A stretch of 64,000 nucleotides of DNA, from positions 170,645-234,644 of the forward strand of contig NZ_JAPWKD010000031.1 of assembly GCF_028283705.1 (NCBI RefSeq), written 5' to 3'. Within the stretch, counting starts at the first letter, position 1. Each line of letters begins with the position of its first letter. The stretch is from Pantoea sp. Its GTDB lineage: Bacteria; Pseudomonadota; Gammaproteobacteria; Enterobacterales; Enterobacteriaceae. The translations under genes and the position numbers were made by a program. The notes beneath the pieces were generated by a model. It made no database searches. It worked only from the letters and a program-made list of their open reading frames with translations, and had not been told where the DNA came from. Shown here piece after piece: positions 34,893-44,292 of this stretch.

Positions 34893-35750
34893 TTATTTCT
34901 GGATACCAATAAGCTTTCTGACTTTTTGCTTAGCCAGTATTAGCAGATTGTCAATGCCAGGATAGCTCATAAATTCTTTAAAATTTATCTCATCTTTCCT
35001 GTTCTGCTTATCCTGAAAATAGAGAGAATTAAGGTGCTGACGACTCAGATGTGCTTTATGTGTGGTAATAAATTTCTGATATCCCTGCCAGGCCTTACTT
35101 CCTGTTGTAATTCTTGGCCGATCATCTTCGATGTTCACCACATAAGTTGCATCATTCATTCTGTAACATGCGCCGTAACGCAAAATCATGCGATACCAGA
35201 GATCATAATCCTGCCATGCCGGAAAAGTGGTATCAAAACCACCGATGTTTTTCATCATCACCGTTTTAATAAACACCTGGTTCCCGACCCAGTTTTTAAA
35301 TCCCATCATATTTAACGTGACATCACCGGTATATTCTTTCCATTTGCGTTCAATATCCCTGTTCTTGAAGATCATATTGGCACAGAGGAATGATTTGTTC
35401 AGCCTGCGACTGGCCTCGACAAAGTTAGCGATCCTTTCACTTAAGAAATAATCATCATCATCAAGACCCGTGATAAACTCACCCTGTGCAATTTCAATAC
35501 AGCGATTGCGGGCATAGCAGGCCCCCATCGGTACATCGTTTTTCAGATAAACGATCCGATTGTCACTCTTTTGCATCTCAGCGATGACGACTGCGGTGTC
35601 ATCTGATGAACCATCATCACAGATAATAATTTCCAGATTTTTATAAGTCTGGTTTTGCACCGATGCGATTGCGCTTTTAACCAGCGACGAACGGTTATGC
35701 GTGGGAATGTAAACTGTGACCAATGGCTGTGCTGTGTGCCTGGCATTCAT
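34893..35750 (-). CDS. Family 2 glycosyltransferase
   Basis: An enzyme of about 285 residues. LVTVYIPTHNRSSLVKSAIA starts the GT-A fold. IIICDDGSSDDTAV (first Asp motif), ARNRCIEIAQGEFITGLDDDDYF (DxD) and FPAWQDYDLWYRMI (QD-Y-DLW acceptor site, about residues 170-183) follow. The ATG at 35750 with GGAG is preferred over the one 18 bp upstream. It acts in repeat-unit assembly. Confidence 0.88.
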   Translation of the reverse strand: MNARHTAQPLVTVYIPTHNRSSLVKSAIASVQNQTYKNLEIIICDDGSSDDTAVVIAEMQKSDNRIVYLKNDVPMGACYARNRCIEIAQGEFITGLDDDDYFLSERIANFVEASRRLNKSFLCANMIFKNRDIERKWKEYTGDVTLNMMGFKNWVGNQVFIKTVMMKNIGGFDTTFPAWQDYDLWYRMILRYGACYRMNDATYVVNIEDDRPRITTGSKAWQGYQKFITTHKAHLSRQHLNSLYFQDKQNRKDEINFKEFMSYPGIDNLLILAKQKVRKLIGIQK

Positions 35751-35848
35751 AATCTTATCTCCATGCATAGAAAATAATATGCATCTTTATTTTCAGATAA
35801 CGTATTTATAATAAAAATCAACTCGCCTGATTCGTTTAATAACTGCTA

Positions 35849-37999
35849 TTATCCTTTACCAACGGATTCATATGAATATTGGATATCGCTGTAGCTGTAG
35901 TAGCCATTGGCGCGGAGTTTTGCACCATTCAGAATAAAGCCATTCACTGTGATGCCGCTGCGCTCAAAACGACGCAGACTAATTTCGATTTCTTTTACTG
36001 TATTTTTTGCACAGCGAACCACCATCATCGTCGTTCCGGCGTAGGTACCTATAATTTCCGCATCTGTCACCGCCAGCACCGGAGGCGTATCTATTACCAC
36101 CAGATCGTAATTTTTCTCGGCCCACCGCATTAACTCGCCAAATCGTTTACTCATCAGGAGTTCGGTGAAACCCTGAGCAACTTTGCCACGAGCGATAAAG
36201 TGCAGGCTGTCACTGATTTCGACCGGCAGAACTGCTGAGATCGGATAATCCGCCGCAAGTATTTCCGCTAACCCTGCCTTACCCGGGATATTGAAAATTT
36301 GATGTGCAGTCCCCCTGCGTAAATCTGCATCAATCAACAGCACTTTTTTTCCTGTTTGTGCAATTACTGCACTGAAGTTAGTGCTGACGAATGTTTTCCC
36401 TGCGCTCGCGCTAGCACCCGAAATCATCAGGATGTTGTTACGTGCTTCAAGCATGGCGAAATACATGTTGGTACGCAGGCTGCGCATTGCTTCAATTGCC
36501 AAATCGTCAGGATTTTCACGTAGCAGAAAAGCCGAAGACATTTGGCAGGACTTTTTCCGATTCCTTTTTTCCAGCCATTCCGAATACGGAATACTGGAAT
36601 ACACGGCCATGCCGCGTTGTTCTAACTCATCTGACGATTCCACGGCCTTATTCATCGCTATTCTGATAAAGATCACTGTCGCTGAGACAAAAATTCCCAA
36701 TAACAGGCCCTGAAAAACAATAATGAGTTTTTGTAGTGACAGTGATTCGGAATCATCAACCGCGCTATCGACAATGCGGACGTTGCCTATCGCGCCGGAA
36801 ATGGCGACTTTCAGTTCCTGCTGCCTTGCCAGCAAACGCATGTAGATATCATGTTTAGCATCCACGTTCCGCGTCAGGCGCAATATCTCCTGCTGGATAA
36901 GGGGCATGCCAGAAATCTTCTCATTCAATTTCGCTTTTGCTGTCAGCAACGTGTTACGTTTTTCCTGCAGGGTCTTATAAGCCGGATGATCTTTGGTATA
37001 AAGCTGCGCAATTTCAGACTCGCTGATGGTGAGGTCATTCAGCTGGCTATCAATGGCTACCGACTGGTCAAGAACAGACTGTGCTTCTAACGGCAGATCA
37101 ACCGTCCCATTGATCTCTCTGGCGGCATTGAGCTTATCTTCATAGTGATCTAAATCACTGCGGACAATCGGCAGTTGCTGATCTAAATACTCCAGGCTTT
37201 GACTATCCTGCGCCGCCTGCTCGCTGATATTCTGGCTCAGATAATGCGATGCGATATTATCCAGGATCTTAATGGTTTCACTGCGGCTATTACCTGTCAG
37301 TGTCAGAGTCAGCATGCCGCTATTCATGACAGGGTCCAGCACTGTCAGATTACGCATCACCGCGTTGATTGCATTTAGTCGCGAAGTATAAGTTGCGATA
37401 AATTGCGCGCCAGGCAAGGCACTAATTCTGTCTGCCAGAATCTTCATCCCCGCCTGACCGGCTACTTTGCCGGTTTCAGCAATGAATGATTTATTATGAT
37501 AGTCAACCTGATAGTGATGGCTATCAATCACCGTTAATGTTGCCTGGTCAGTTTTATCGTCCGTTGCCCCGGGGAGATAGAGCTGACTTACATCAATTTC
37601 ACCCCCGGTTTCACCCGTCAGCTGCGCCAGCGCATTACCGATTATCGGTAAACGCTTTGGTTGTACATCGGCCTGCAAATTCAGGTCATCCACTGTCTCA
37701 CCGATAATCTGTCTTGACTGTAACAGCTTCACATCAATTGAAGAGACCGGCTTACCGTCTGGCATCAGGCTGCTGCGGCTGGCCAGAACAGTGTTGGTCG
37801 GTTCGGGTTCAACCTGAATCAGCGCATTTGCCTGGTACGTGGCGGGCAATAGAAAGGCGTAGCCCAAAGCCAGCAGCATAAAACCAGTGGTGATGCCCAG
37901 AATCAAATGGCGCGAGTCAAGCAACTCTGCGCAGAGTCGGCTTACCTCAACGCCATCTTCTTCTTCCCTATAAATACTCACAACGGGTTTTGTTGCCAT
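35849..37999 (-). CDS. wzc: Wzc-type tyrosine autokinase / chain-length co-polymerase, second copy
   Basis: A 716-residue protein: membrane helix near residue 33, periplasmic Wzz domain with coiled coil to about residue 420, second helix (LIIVFQGLLLGIFVSATVIF), then a cytoplasmic BY-kinase. The kinase has Walker A GASASAGKTFVSTN, Walker A' LLIDADLRRG and Walker B VVIDTPPVLAV, and ends in a Tyr cluster (YYSYSDIQYSYES), the autophosphorylation tail. It controls polymer length and export with Wza. AGGATGAA precedes the start. It is separated from the first copy (39133) by one glycosyltransferase gene and a 317-bp gap. The copies are diverged paralogues, not a recent duplication. Confidence 0.92.
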   Translation of the reverse strand: MATKPVVSIYREEEDGVEVSRLCAELLDSRHLILGITTGFMLLALGYAFLLPATYQANALIQVEPEPTNTVLASRSSLMPDGKPVSSIDVKLLQSRQIIGETVDDLNLQADVQPKRLPIIGNALAQLTGETGGEIDVSQLYLPGATDDKTDQATLTVIDSHHYQVDYHNKSFIAETGKVAGQAGMKILADRISALPGAQFIATYTSRLNAINAVMRNLTVLDPVMNSGMLTLTLTGNSRSETIKILDNIASHYLSQNISEQAAQDSQSLEYLDQQLPIVRSDLDHYEDKLNAAREINGTVDLPLEAQSVLDQSVAIDSQLNDLTISESEIAQLYTKDHPAYKTLQEKRNTLLTAKAKLNEKISGMPLIQQEILRLTRNVDAKHDIYMRLLARQQELKVAISGAIGNVRIVDSAVDDSESLSLQKLIIVFQGLLLGIFVSATVIFIRIAMNKAVESSDELEQRGMAVYSSIPYSEWLEKRNRKKSCQMSSAFLLRENPDDLAIEAMRSLRTNMYFAMLEARNNILMISGASASAGKTFVSTNFSAVIAQTGKKVLLIDADLRRGTAHQIFNIPGKAGLAEILAADYPISAVLPVEISDSLHFIARGKVAQGFTELLMSKRFGELMRWAEKNYDLVVIDTPPVLAVTDAEIIGTYAGTTMMVVRCAKNTVKEIEISLRRFERSGITVNGFILNGAKLRANGYYSYSDIQYSYESVGKG

Positions 38000-38316
38000 G
38001 ATTTCATCCTGTTATCTTGCTGCATAATTTACAGGCATAGCCCGCGCCAAATGACAGACAGGCAAATATCTGCAGCAATCTCCAGATTGAGATTTTTCGC
38101 AGTAATCGCTGCCAGTGGCGAGTGCGCCATAAAATGAATCAATGCCAGAGAGATTAACAAGGCGGCGTTAAAGTGTATGCGCTGCTGTAAAGTAGTCATA
38201 TAAAGTAAATCCAATCAATTACATCACTGAATATTTTATTTTACGTATTTGCTGAAAAAATCTTAAAAATGCACAACCCGTTCTTCCGTAAAGGCATCAT
38301 TAACAATGAATTCATT
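38000..38316. other. Gap within the operon between the glycosyltransferase and the second wzc
   Basis: 317 bp, AT-rich. A minus-strand frame (38029-38199, MTTLQQRIHFNAALLISLALIHF...) has one hydrophobic stretch but no ribosome site, so I do not call it. A separate promoter for the distal operon could lie here. Confidence 0.35.
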
Positions 38317-39060
38317 TCAATAGCGAAAGCGACTGACTTTTACGGATAAGAATCCGTCCCGTATCTTGTCCAGCAAGCGCCATTTACTGGTTAAATCGTG
38401 GGATTGCGCCAGTGAATAATTAAGTGTATTAACCACCTGTATTGCTACATCAATCTTTTCCATTTTCAGCAATTCGAGCCGACTAAAAAATCCGGTATCA
38501 CAACCATTCAGTGTAAAATGGCTGTCGAATACGCTCGTACTTATTGCAGAAAATTTCTCCACCAAAGAGCGATAGATCACCAGACCTAAACCTAATGATT
38601 TTACGTTTACTTCAGTATTGATCTTCAGGCCATCACTGGTTTTGCATACCGAATCGTTAATGATGGGATAGTATACTTTCCCATCCAGTCGGCCCCGGAT
38701 ACTCGGTATCTGTAAATCCACACCATTTTCATGATAACGATCCAGTCTTTTTATATATTCTTTGTTCAGAATGCTGTCATCATCAAAGAAAATAAATCGC
38801 TCGTACCTTTCACTACCCCTGATGACGTCGTTGCAGACTTCACCGAGCGGCAGGTCACCAATCGACTCTTTAATATCGATACTATTCACAAAAAAGCCCA
38901 GCGTATGAATAAAATCTTTATCAAATTGTAGTGGATTAGGTCCCCGGTTGATAATCAGAAGATCCGTATCAGCATAGGTCCTGTTCATCATGCAATTCAG
39001 TACGCGTGAGTCTTTGTAATTTTTACCACTTAAAATCACTACGAAGATAGTTTTACGCAT
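38317..39060 (-). CDS. Glycosyltransferase-like protein between the two wzc genes
   Basis: A protein of about 247 residues. RKTIFVVILSGKNYKDSRVL opens a GT-A-like fold, and RFIFFDDDSILNKEYIKRL (about residues 88-106) carries the DDD metal/donor motif of GT2-type enzymes. NGCDTGFFSRLEL may be the acceptor site. The ATG at 39060 preceded by AAGGG is favoured over one 18 bp upstream. It belongs to the leftward operon and probably adds one sugar of the repeat unit. Identity beyond the fold is uncertain. Confidence 0.72.
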   Translation of the reverse strand: MRKTIFVVILSGKNYKDSRVLNCMMNRTYADTDLLIINRGPNPLQFDKDFIHTLGFFVNSIDIKESIGDLPLGEVCNDVIRGSERYERFIFFDDDSILNKEYIKRLDRYHENGVDLQIPSIRGRLDGKVYYPIINDSVCKTSDGLKINTEVNVKSLGLGLVIYRSLVEKFSAISTSVFDSHFTLNGCDTGFFSRLELLKMEKIDVAIQVVNTLNYSLAQSHDLTSKWRLLDKIRDGFLSVKVSRFRY

Positions 39061-39132
39061 AGGAAAACCCTTAACCATTGAGTTTAGCGTTTAAAAGCAC
39101 TCTCTTAGGACGGCAATTGCATTTACTCACAG

Positions 39133-41313
39133 CTATCGTCCATTTTTTTCTTCTGCATAGGTGTAGTTATATGGGCTATATCCGTAGACATAATAACTAC
39201 TCATTTTATTGACCACGCCATTAAGAACGCATCCTTTAATTTCCACCCCTGCACTTGCAAAACGTTTAATGCTGACTTCGACTTCCCTGAGCGTGTTAAC
39301 CTCAAACCGTGCCACCAGCATCGACGTACCGGCATGGCGTCCAATAATGGCTGCATCAGTGACGGCCAGAATCGGTGCAGTATCAACAAGGACCAGATCA
39401 TAATTGTTGGATGCCCAGGCTAAAAATCCTTCAAATCTTTTATGAGAGAGCAATTCCGCAGGATTCGGCGGAACACTCCCGCGGGCAATAAAATCGAATG
39501 CTGCGCAGGGGATCTTCTTATCTAACTCCGCTGGGTTCACTGCGCCAGTGATAATGTCCGACAATCCCTGCGTGCCCGTATGGTTAAACAGTTTGTGGGC
39601 ATAACCTTTGCGCATATCTGCATCAACAAATAACACCCTCTTGCCTGACTGAGCCATCACTGCCGCTAAATTACTGGCAATAAATGTCTTACCCGCATTT
39701 TGTGTGGGACCAGAGATCATCAGAACATTGTTTCTGGCTTGCATCATGGCAAAGTAAAGGCTGGTACGCAGACTGCGCATGGCTTCAATGGCAATATCAG
39801 CAGGATTCTCGATCGCCAGAAATTTGCTCTCTGAAACGGAGTTCTTCCCTTTGAAGCGTTTTGCTTTCCCGCGGTTATTCAGTTTACTGAGCCATTCGGA
39901 CAGCGGGATACTGGCATAAACGCTAATACCCTGCTCTTCCAGCTGTTCAGGAGAGGCAATTCTGCGGCGCAGCAAAATTTTCAGCACGATTACAAGTAGT
40001 GCAAACATCAAACCAAAAACCAGACCGGTGACAACAACCATCAGTTTTTGTGGCTGGACAGGTTTAGGTTGTGTGACGGCAGTGTCAATAATACGCACAC
40101 TGCCGATGACACTGTTCTTCGATACATCCAGCTCTTGTTGACGATTGATCAGCTGCATGTAAACCGCGCGGCCAGAATCCACATCGCGGCTCAGTCGCTC
40201 AACTTCCTGTTGGGTCGCGGGCATTTCGGCGACACGATTATTCAGGTTATCGCGTTCCTGCAATAAGGTCTGACGCTTTTCAAGTAACGTCTTATAGGTT
40301 GGATGACCTTTGGTATACAGCTTGGAAATATCAGCTTCAAGGAAAGCAAGCTCATTCAGCTGGCTATCAACATTCACCGTCTGATCAAGCAGGGATTTTG
40401 CCTCAAGTGATAAATCCACTGAGTCTTTCTGACTACGGTAATGATTAAGTTTGTCTTCTGCGGTATCGAGATCACTACGCACCTGCGGCAGTTGCTGACT
40501 GATAAAATCGAGACTTTGTGAATCCTGGGCCGCTTGCCGGATAACGTTCTGATCTAAATAGTTCTGGGTGATATTGTTGAGGAGCGAACCTGCCCTGTCT
40601 TTATCATCACTGCTCAACCTCAGCAGCAGGATCCCGGTATCTTTACCCTGATCCTCCACGCTGAAGGCATCCTGCAGAGTAGCAATCGCGGCCCGGCGTG
40701 AGACATATTGAATGGTGAACTGGGTACCCGGTTGAGCATTCATGCTGTCAACATTCAGAGCGATACCATCGCGGGTCACGAGCTTACCCACTTCACCATC
40801 AAACTGAATGTTATCCCCCTCAACATGAAAGCGGTTGTTGTCCAAAACCGTCAAGGTCATATGCGGGACATCTTTGCTGGTCCGCGGCATATATAACCGG
40901 CTGATACTGAGTTTGCCCGGCACTTCTCCGGTCATTCTTGCCCAGCCACGACCAAATAGCGGAAAATAGTTCTGACTAATAACGGCCTGTAAGTTCAAAT
41001 CCTCTACGGTTTTTCCGAGGATCATGCGCGATTGCAGCAAAGCCATTTCGGGTTTAGCAACGGACTGCGTATCCGGCAGTATCTGGTTAATACTTTCGAG
41101 GATGGCATTACCCTGATTTTTCTCAATCCGAACCATCGCATTTGCCTGATAAACCGGCGTGGCGAATAACGCATAGGTTACCGCAAGCATCGTGGAAACG
41201 ATTGCCGCGCCAATAATCAATTTACGATGATCAAGCAGCTCACCGTACGCGCGCCCCAAATCGATTTCATCTGATTCGGCGGTGATGATTTTATGTTTGA
41301 TAGCCGTTATCAT
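39133..41313 (-). CDS. wzc: Wzc-type tyrosine autokinase / chain-length co-polymerase, first copy
   Basis: A 726-residue protein with the Wzc layout: membrane helix near residue 35, periplasmic Wzz/coiled-coil region, second helix near residue 435 (LMVVVTGLVFGLMFALLVIV) and a BY-kinase with GPTQNAGKTFIASN, LFVDADMRKG and LVLVDTAPILAV. A C-terminal Tyr cluster (SSYYVYGYSPYNYTYAEE) closely resembles the E. coli Wzc tail. Its start overlaps by 4 bp the broken wza-wzb remnant, the position wzc normally takes after wzb. With wza and wzb dead, this kinase lacks its cognate channel and phosphatase unless they are supplied from elsewhere. Confidence 0.93.
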   Translation of the reverse strand: MITAIKHKIITAESDEIDLGRAYGELLDHRKLIIGAAIVSTMLAVTYALFATPVYQANAMVRIEKNQGNAILESINQILPDTQSVAKPEMALLQSRMILGKTVEDLNLQAVISQNYFPLFGRGWARMTGEVPGKLSISRLYMPRTSKDVPHMTLTVLDNNRFHVEGDNIQFDGEVGKLVTRDGIALNVDSMNAQPGTQFTIQYVSRRAAIATLQDAFSVEDQGKDTGILLLRLSSDDKDRAGSLLNNITQNYLDQNVIRQAAQDSQSLDFISQQLPQVRSDLDTAEDKLNHYRSQKDSVDLSLEAKSLLDQTVNVDSQLNELAFLEADISKLYTKGHPTYKTLLEKRQTLLQERDNLNNRVAEMPATQQEVERLSRDVDSGRAVYMQLINRQQELDVSKNSVIGSVRIIDTAVTQPKPVQPQKLMVVVTGLVFGLMFALLVIVLKILLRRRIASPEQLEEQGISVYASIPLSEWLSKLNNRGKAKRFKGKNSVSESKFLAIENPADIAIEAMRSLRTSLYFAMMQARNNVLMISGPTQNAGKTFIASNLAAVMAQSGKRVLFVDADMRKGYAHKLFNHTGTQGLSDIITGAVNPAELDKKIPCAAFDFIARGSVPPNPAELLSHKRFEGFLAWASNNYDLVLVDTAPILAVTDAAIIGRHAGTSMLVARFEVNTLREVEVSIKRFASAGVEIKGCVLNGVVNKMSSYYVYGYSPYNYTYAEEKNGR

Positions 41314-41736
41314 GCCATGATTCCTGTGTAATCAGCCAGTGAGCCTTGTTGCCCCACGCTTACAGGCCTGATCGATAAGTTGAAAAACGGTTCGCAAGCT
41401 TCCGTGTTTTGGTGCCAGGTATTGATAATGACTTGCTGGCCTAACCCGTGCCTGAATAGCATGATTTTCCCTCTTACCTGAGGCGAACGCGCAACCATCA
41501 GCACATCACCAATGCCGAAACGATATCGAATTTTTCTAATTTCATCTTCCAGCGATTGGCTGGAAATCACCGTTTTCGGTTGCAATGACTCTATTAATTT
41601 TTGGTACCAATGGAGAGAGGAGATCCGATATTCATCGGTGTCGAATCTGCATCCATTTACTTAATCAGATCTTGACTACTCATGGATAAAACATGTTCAG
41701 GAACCAGGGCGCAGGCAGGGAAAATAAAACAGACAT
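41310..41736 (-). pseudogene. Deletion remnant fusing wza 5' end to wzb 3' end
   Basis: Reading leftward from 41736: MSVLFSLP then CALVPEHVLSMSSQDLIK-stop-MDAD, then after a frame change FDTDEYRISSLHWYQKLIESLQP and ISSQSLEDEIRKIRYRFGIGDVLMV. This follows the Wza N-terminus: lipobox, K-D-V-I-K-Q-x-D-A-D-F-D, L-I-x-Q-L-x-P, L-E-x-E-I-x-x-Y-x-Y-R-x-G-x-G-D-V-L-x-V. Directly after GDVLMVA the frame becomes SPQVRGKIMLFRHGLGQQ, which matches the Wzb C-terminal region (APEMRGKVMLFGHW). It then shifts frame, the wzb tail VFQLIDQACKRGATRLTG-stop lying in another frame. About 1.4 kb of wza-wzb is missing, and nonsense and frameshift lesions flank it. Confidence 0.82.
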
Positions 41737-43047
41737 CGCGGTATCAGGTAGCCTGCAAGAAAATGTCTTCGTCCTGGTTGGCACTATCTGCCTATTAAGT
41801 TCAAAAGAATATAGCCTCTTTCCGAAAATACGAGAAATGCTGACAATGCATACTCAATGACAACCTTATTCCGGTATCTGACTATTCCTTTCTGACGCCT
41901 TGATTTACTTTCCATAGCGTAGTTTCCCGATTGATATAATAGCGCCACGCAGAATATTAAAATCTCTAACCTCCGGTTTTTAAAGAAGGATTTTTAGTGA
42001 TTTTCAATGTTTTTCAGAATCTGGACATAACGTCATAAACAAGCCTGAATATTTTTTTCAGACTCAGATCACTACACATAACGGCTCTTTTAGGCACCAC
42101 TGCAAGGATATTTGATTTAGTGATTATCTTATAGCGATTGTGAGAAAGAGGTGATAGGCCATGATATGGATGGATACGAAGAATAAAAAAAAGCAGGCTT
42201 AAACACTCAAAAAATCATCATAATTACAGAGAGTTACGTCACAGGCATTATAATGACACTCAGGTCAGAACTGTTCGGTAACGTAAGGTCTTCAGATTCC
42301 TGCCATGTGGGATTTCATTGCCTTATTACCCCCAATCTAAAGTAACAATCGTCGGTATTACACCCTGGCTTTTCACAACCCTCACGAGGCCCCTCCCATG
42401 GCACATTGATAACCATTATTGCAGTTACTTTATTTTCCTTTAATGTTTAATGGTCGGCTTCTGCGATTTATCTTAGTACCAGCGCTTACAGCAAAGCCAT
42501 TGCCAGATTCTGACCATTTGGGTTACGCGTGATTATTAATGTGTATTCATAACACCCGCATCACATTAATGATTTATTATTAAGTGAGATTTTAATTCAG
42601 ACCAGTCGTCACTTCCCTGCGTAAAAATAAAATCATCAATTAACATAGAGGCTCGCAGCAACATTGTTATGTGCTGTGAGTAAACCGATGGGCGTGCAGA
42701 TCACCCCTTATTTAAACAGGGGGTAAACAATATCAGGATCAGAATGCTGACGACAGATCCAGTGAAAAGTATACTCCCGAAGAGCATCATCCCATTCATC
42801 GCGGCATCTGACCATAAAACACGACTAACATGCGGACTTATTATAAGGGTGTCATTGCTATTAATCTGATTTATTGAAAATGGACTTCACTATTTTTATA
42901 TAAACAACCACACTACCCACCAAATAAAATGCGTAAAACAATGAGTGAAAATATATATCCATCTGAATAAATAGCAGCCTATCAGATAAATATACATTTT
43001 GTTCATAAGTAAACAACAAAAATAACTATACATATGAGAGACATGAA
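41737..43047. other. Long AT-rich non-coding region upstream of the polysaccharide operon
   Basis: About 1.3 kb with no supportable gene on either strand. It must contain the leftward operon promoter and the promoter of the divergent wzx/ATP-grasp pair. No JUMPstart/ops element (GGCGGTAGCGT core) is seen on the minus strand. A weak RcsAB-like box (11 of 14 matches) lies at 41877-41890. The undecaprenyl-phosphate sugar transferase gene (amsG/wbaP type) that usually precedes wza is absent. The region may be a decayed part of the cluster. Confidence 0.5.
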
Positions 43048-44292
43048 ATGTACTCTAACGCAATATGGATCATGTTAGAAAAATCGGTCAACATTATCGG
43101 ACTGATATATATCAATTCACTTATGGCGAAGTACATTGGGCCTGAAAACTTTGGGAAAATAAATATTTCAACCTCGCTGTTTATATTCGTGCAAACATTA
43201 TCATGGTTTGGTGGTCAGAATATTCTATTTAAACGCATGAGTGAGAGAACAAAATCCGGAATCGCAATGGCGATACACACTCAGAACCAACGGCGGGTCC
43301 TCTTTCTCCTGTCATCAGGTTCAATTTTAATTTATCTCTACTTATTCACTGATTCAATTGTGTTTTTATTTGGCGTGGCCAATTGCATTGCCACATACTA
43401 CATCGTGATGGATTTCTTTTCCATTTACAACAACACTCAATTAAAGTCAAAGATCAACACAATAACCAATGTGATTGGGCTGTCTTTTGCGTTATTAATC
43501 AGATTCAGCATCTCGCACTTCGAAATGCCGGTTTACTATTTCACAATACCCATTATCATAATCCCCCTCATCCCTTATGTCATGCGCCTGATATATTTTA
43601 AATACACGACAAAAATCGAAGACAACAGCAAAGGTGCTGGAGTGTATAACAGGTACATGCTATACACCGGGGGGACGTTAATTTTATCGAGCCTGTCAGT
43701 AGACATATACACTCAGATATCGGGTATTTTTTTAACCAGGATACTTTCTTACTCAAACCTGGGGATTTATAGCGTCGCATTAACAATAGGAGGCGCCTGG
43801 TCATTCATTGTTTTGGCATTAATCACGAGTTTCTTCTCAAAGATATATAATGAAAAAGACCAGGCAACCATCGATAAGCTACTGATTAAAATCAATCGAA
43901 TTGTCATCCTGATTTCTCTTATCGCTTTATGCGGATTTTATCTTTTTGGTGATTTTTTTGTACATTTACTATATGGAGATAATTATATAGCTTCAATTAA
44001 TATCATCCCCATCATAATTATTGCCACAATGTTCTCTGCGTTAGGGACAATTTGTTACAGGTATATAATAAAAGAGTCCGGGTATAGTTACCTGGCTAAG
44101 AAAATGTTTTTATGTTGCATATTAACAATACCATTGTCCTGGATGATGATTAGTACATTTGGGATTAATGGCGCTGCCTATTGCTTTTTGATTGTAGAGG
44201 TTTTGTCTTGCACTTTACTTAATTATTTCTTCGGAAATAAAACAATCATCAAAATGCACCTTAATATTTTCAATCCAAGGGTATTAAAATGA
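43048..44292 (+). CDS. Second Wzx-type flippase
   Basis: A 414-residue polytopic membrane protein of the polysaccharide-transporter family, with about 12 helices. KYIGPENFGKINISTSLFIF (about residues 28-47) and RYIIKESGYSYLAKK (about residues 338-352) parallel the flippase at 30304. The gene is much more AT-rich than its neighbours (many ATA/AAT/TTA codons), suggesting a separate transfer. It is divergent from the main operon and its stop overlaps the ATP-grasp gene by 4 bp. It may flip a modified or different repeat unit. Confidence 0.83.
   Translation: MYSNAIWIMLEKSVNIIGLIYINSLMAKYIGPENFGKINISTSLFIFVQTLSWFGGQNILFKRMSERTKSGIAMAIHTQNQRRVLFLLSSGSILIYLYLFTDSIVFLFGVANCIATYYIVMDFFSIYNNTQLKSKINTITNVIGLSFALLIRFSISHFEMPVYYFTIPIIIIPLIPYVMRLIYFKYTTKIEDNSKGAGVYNRYMLYTGGTLILSSLSVDIYTQISGIFLTRILSYSNLGIYSVALTIGGAWSFIVLALITSFFSKIYNEKDQATIDKLLIKINRIVILISLIALCGFYLFGDFFVHLLYGDNYIASINIIPIIIIATMFSALGTICYRYIIKESGYSYLAKKMFLCCILTIPLSWMMISTFGINGAAYCFLIVEVLSCTLLNYFFGNKTIIKMHLNIFNPRVLK

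Noticed and set aside
41310..41585. Intact 91-residue hypothetical protein before wzc
   Set aside because: The frame is the wza-wzb fusion relic; homology continues upstream in other frames and past a stop codon.
41877..41890. RcsAB box upstream of the polysaccharide operon
   Set aside because: Only 11 of 14 consensus positions match, with mismatches at the first and two right-half bases; too weak to annotate as a site.
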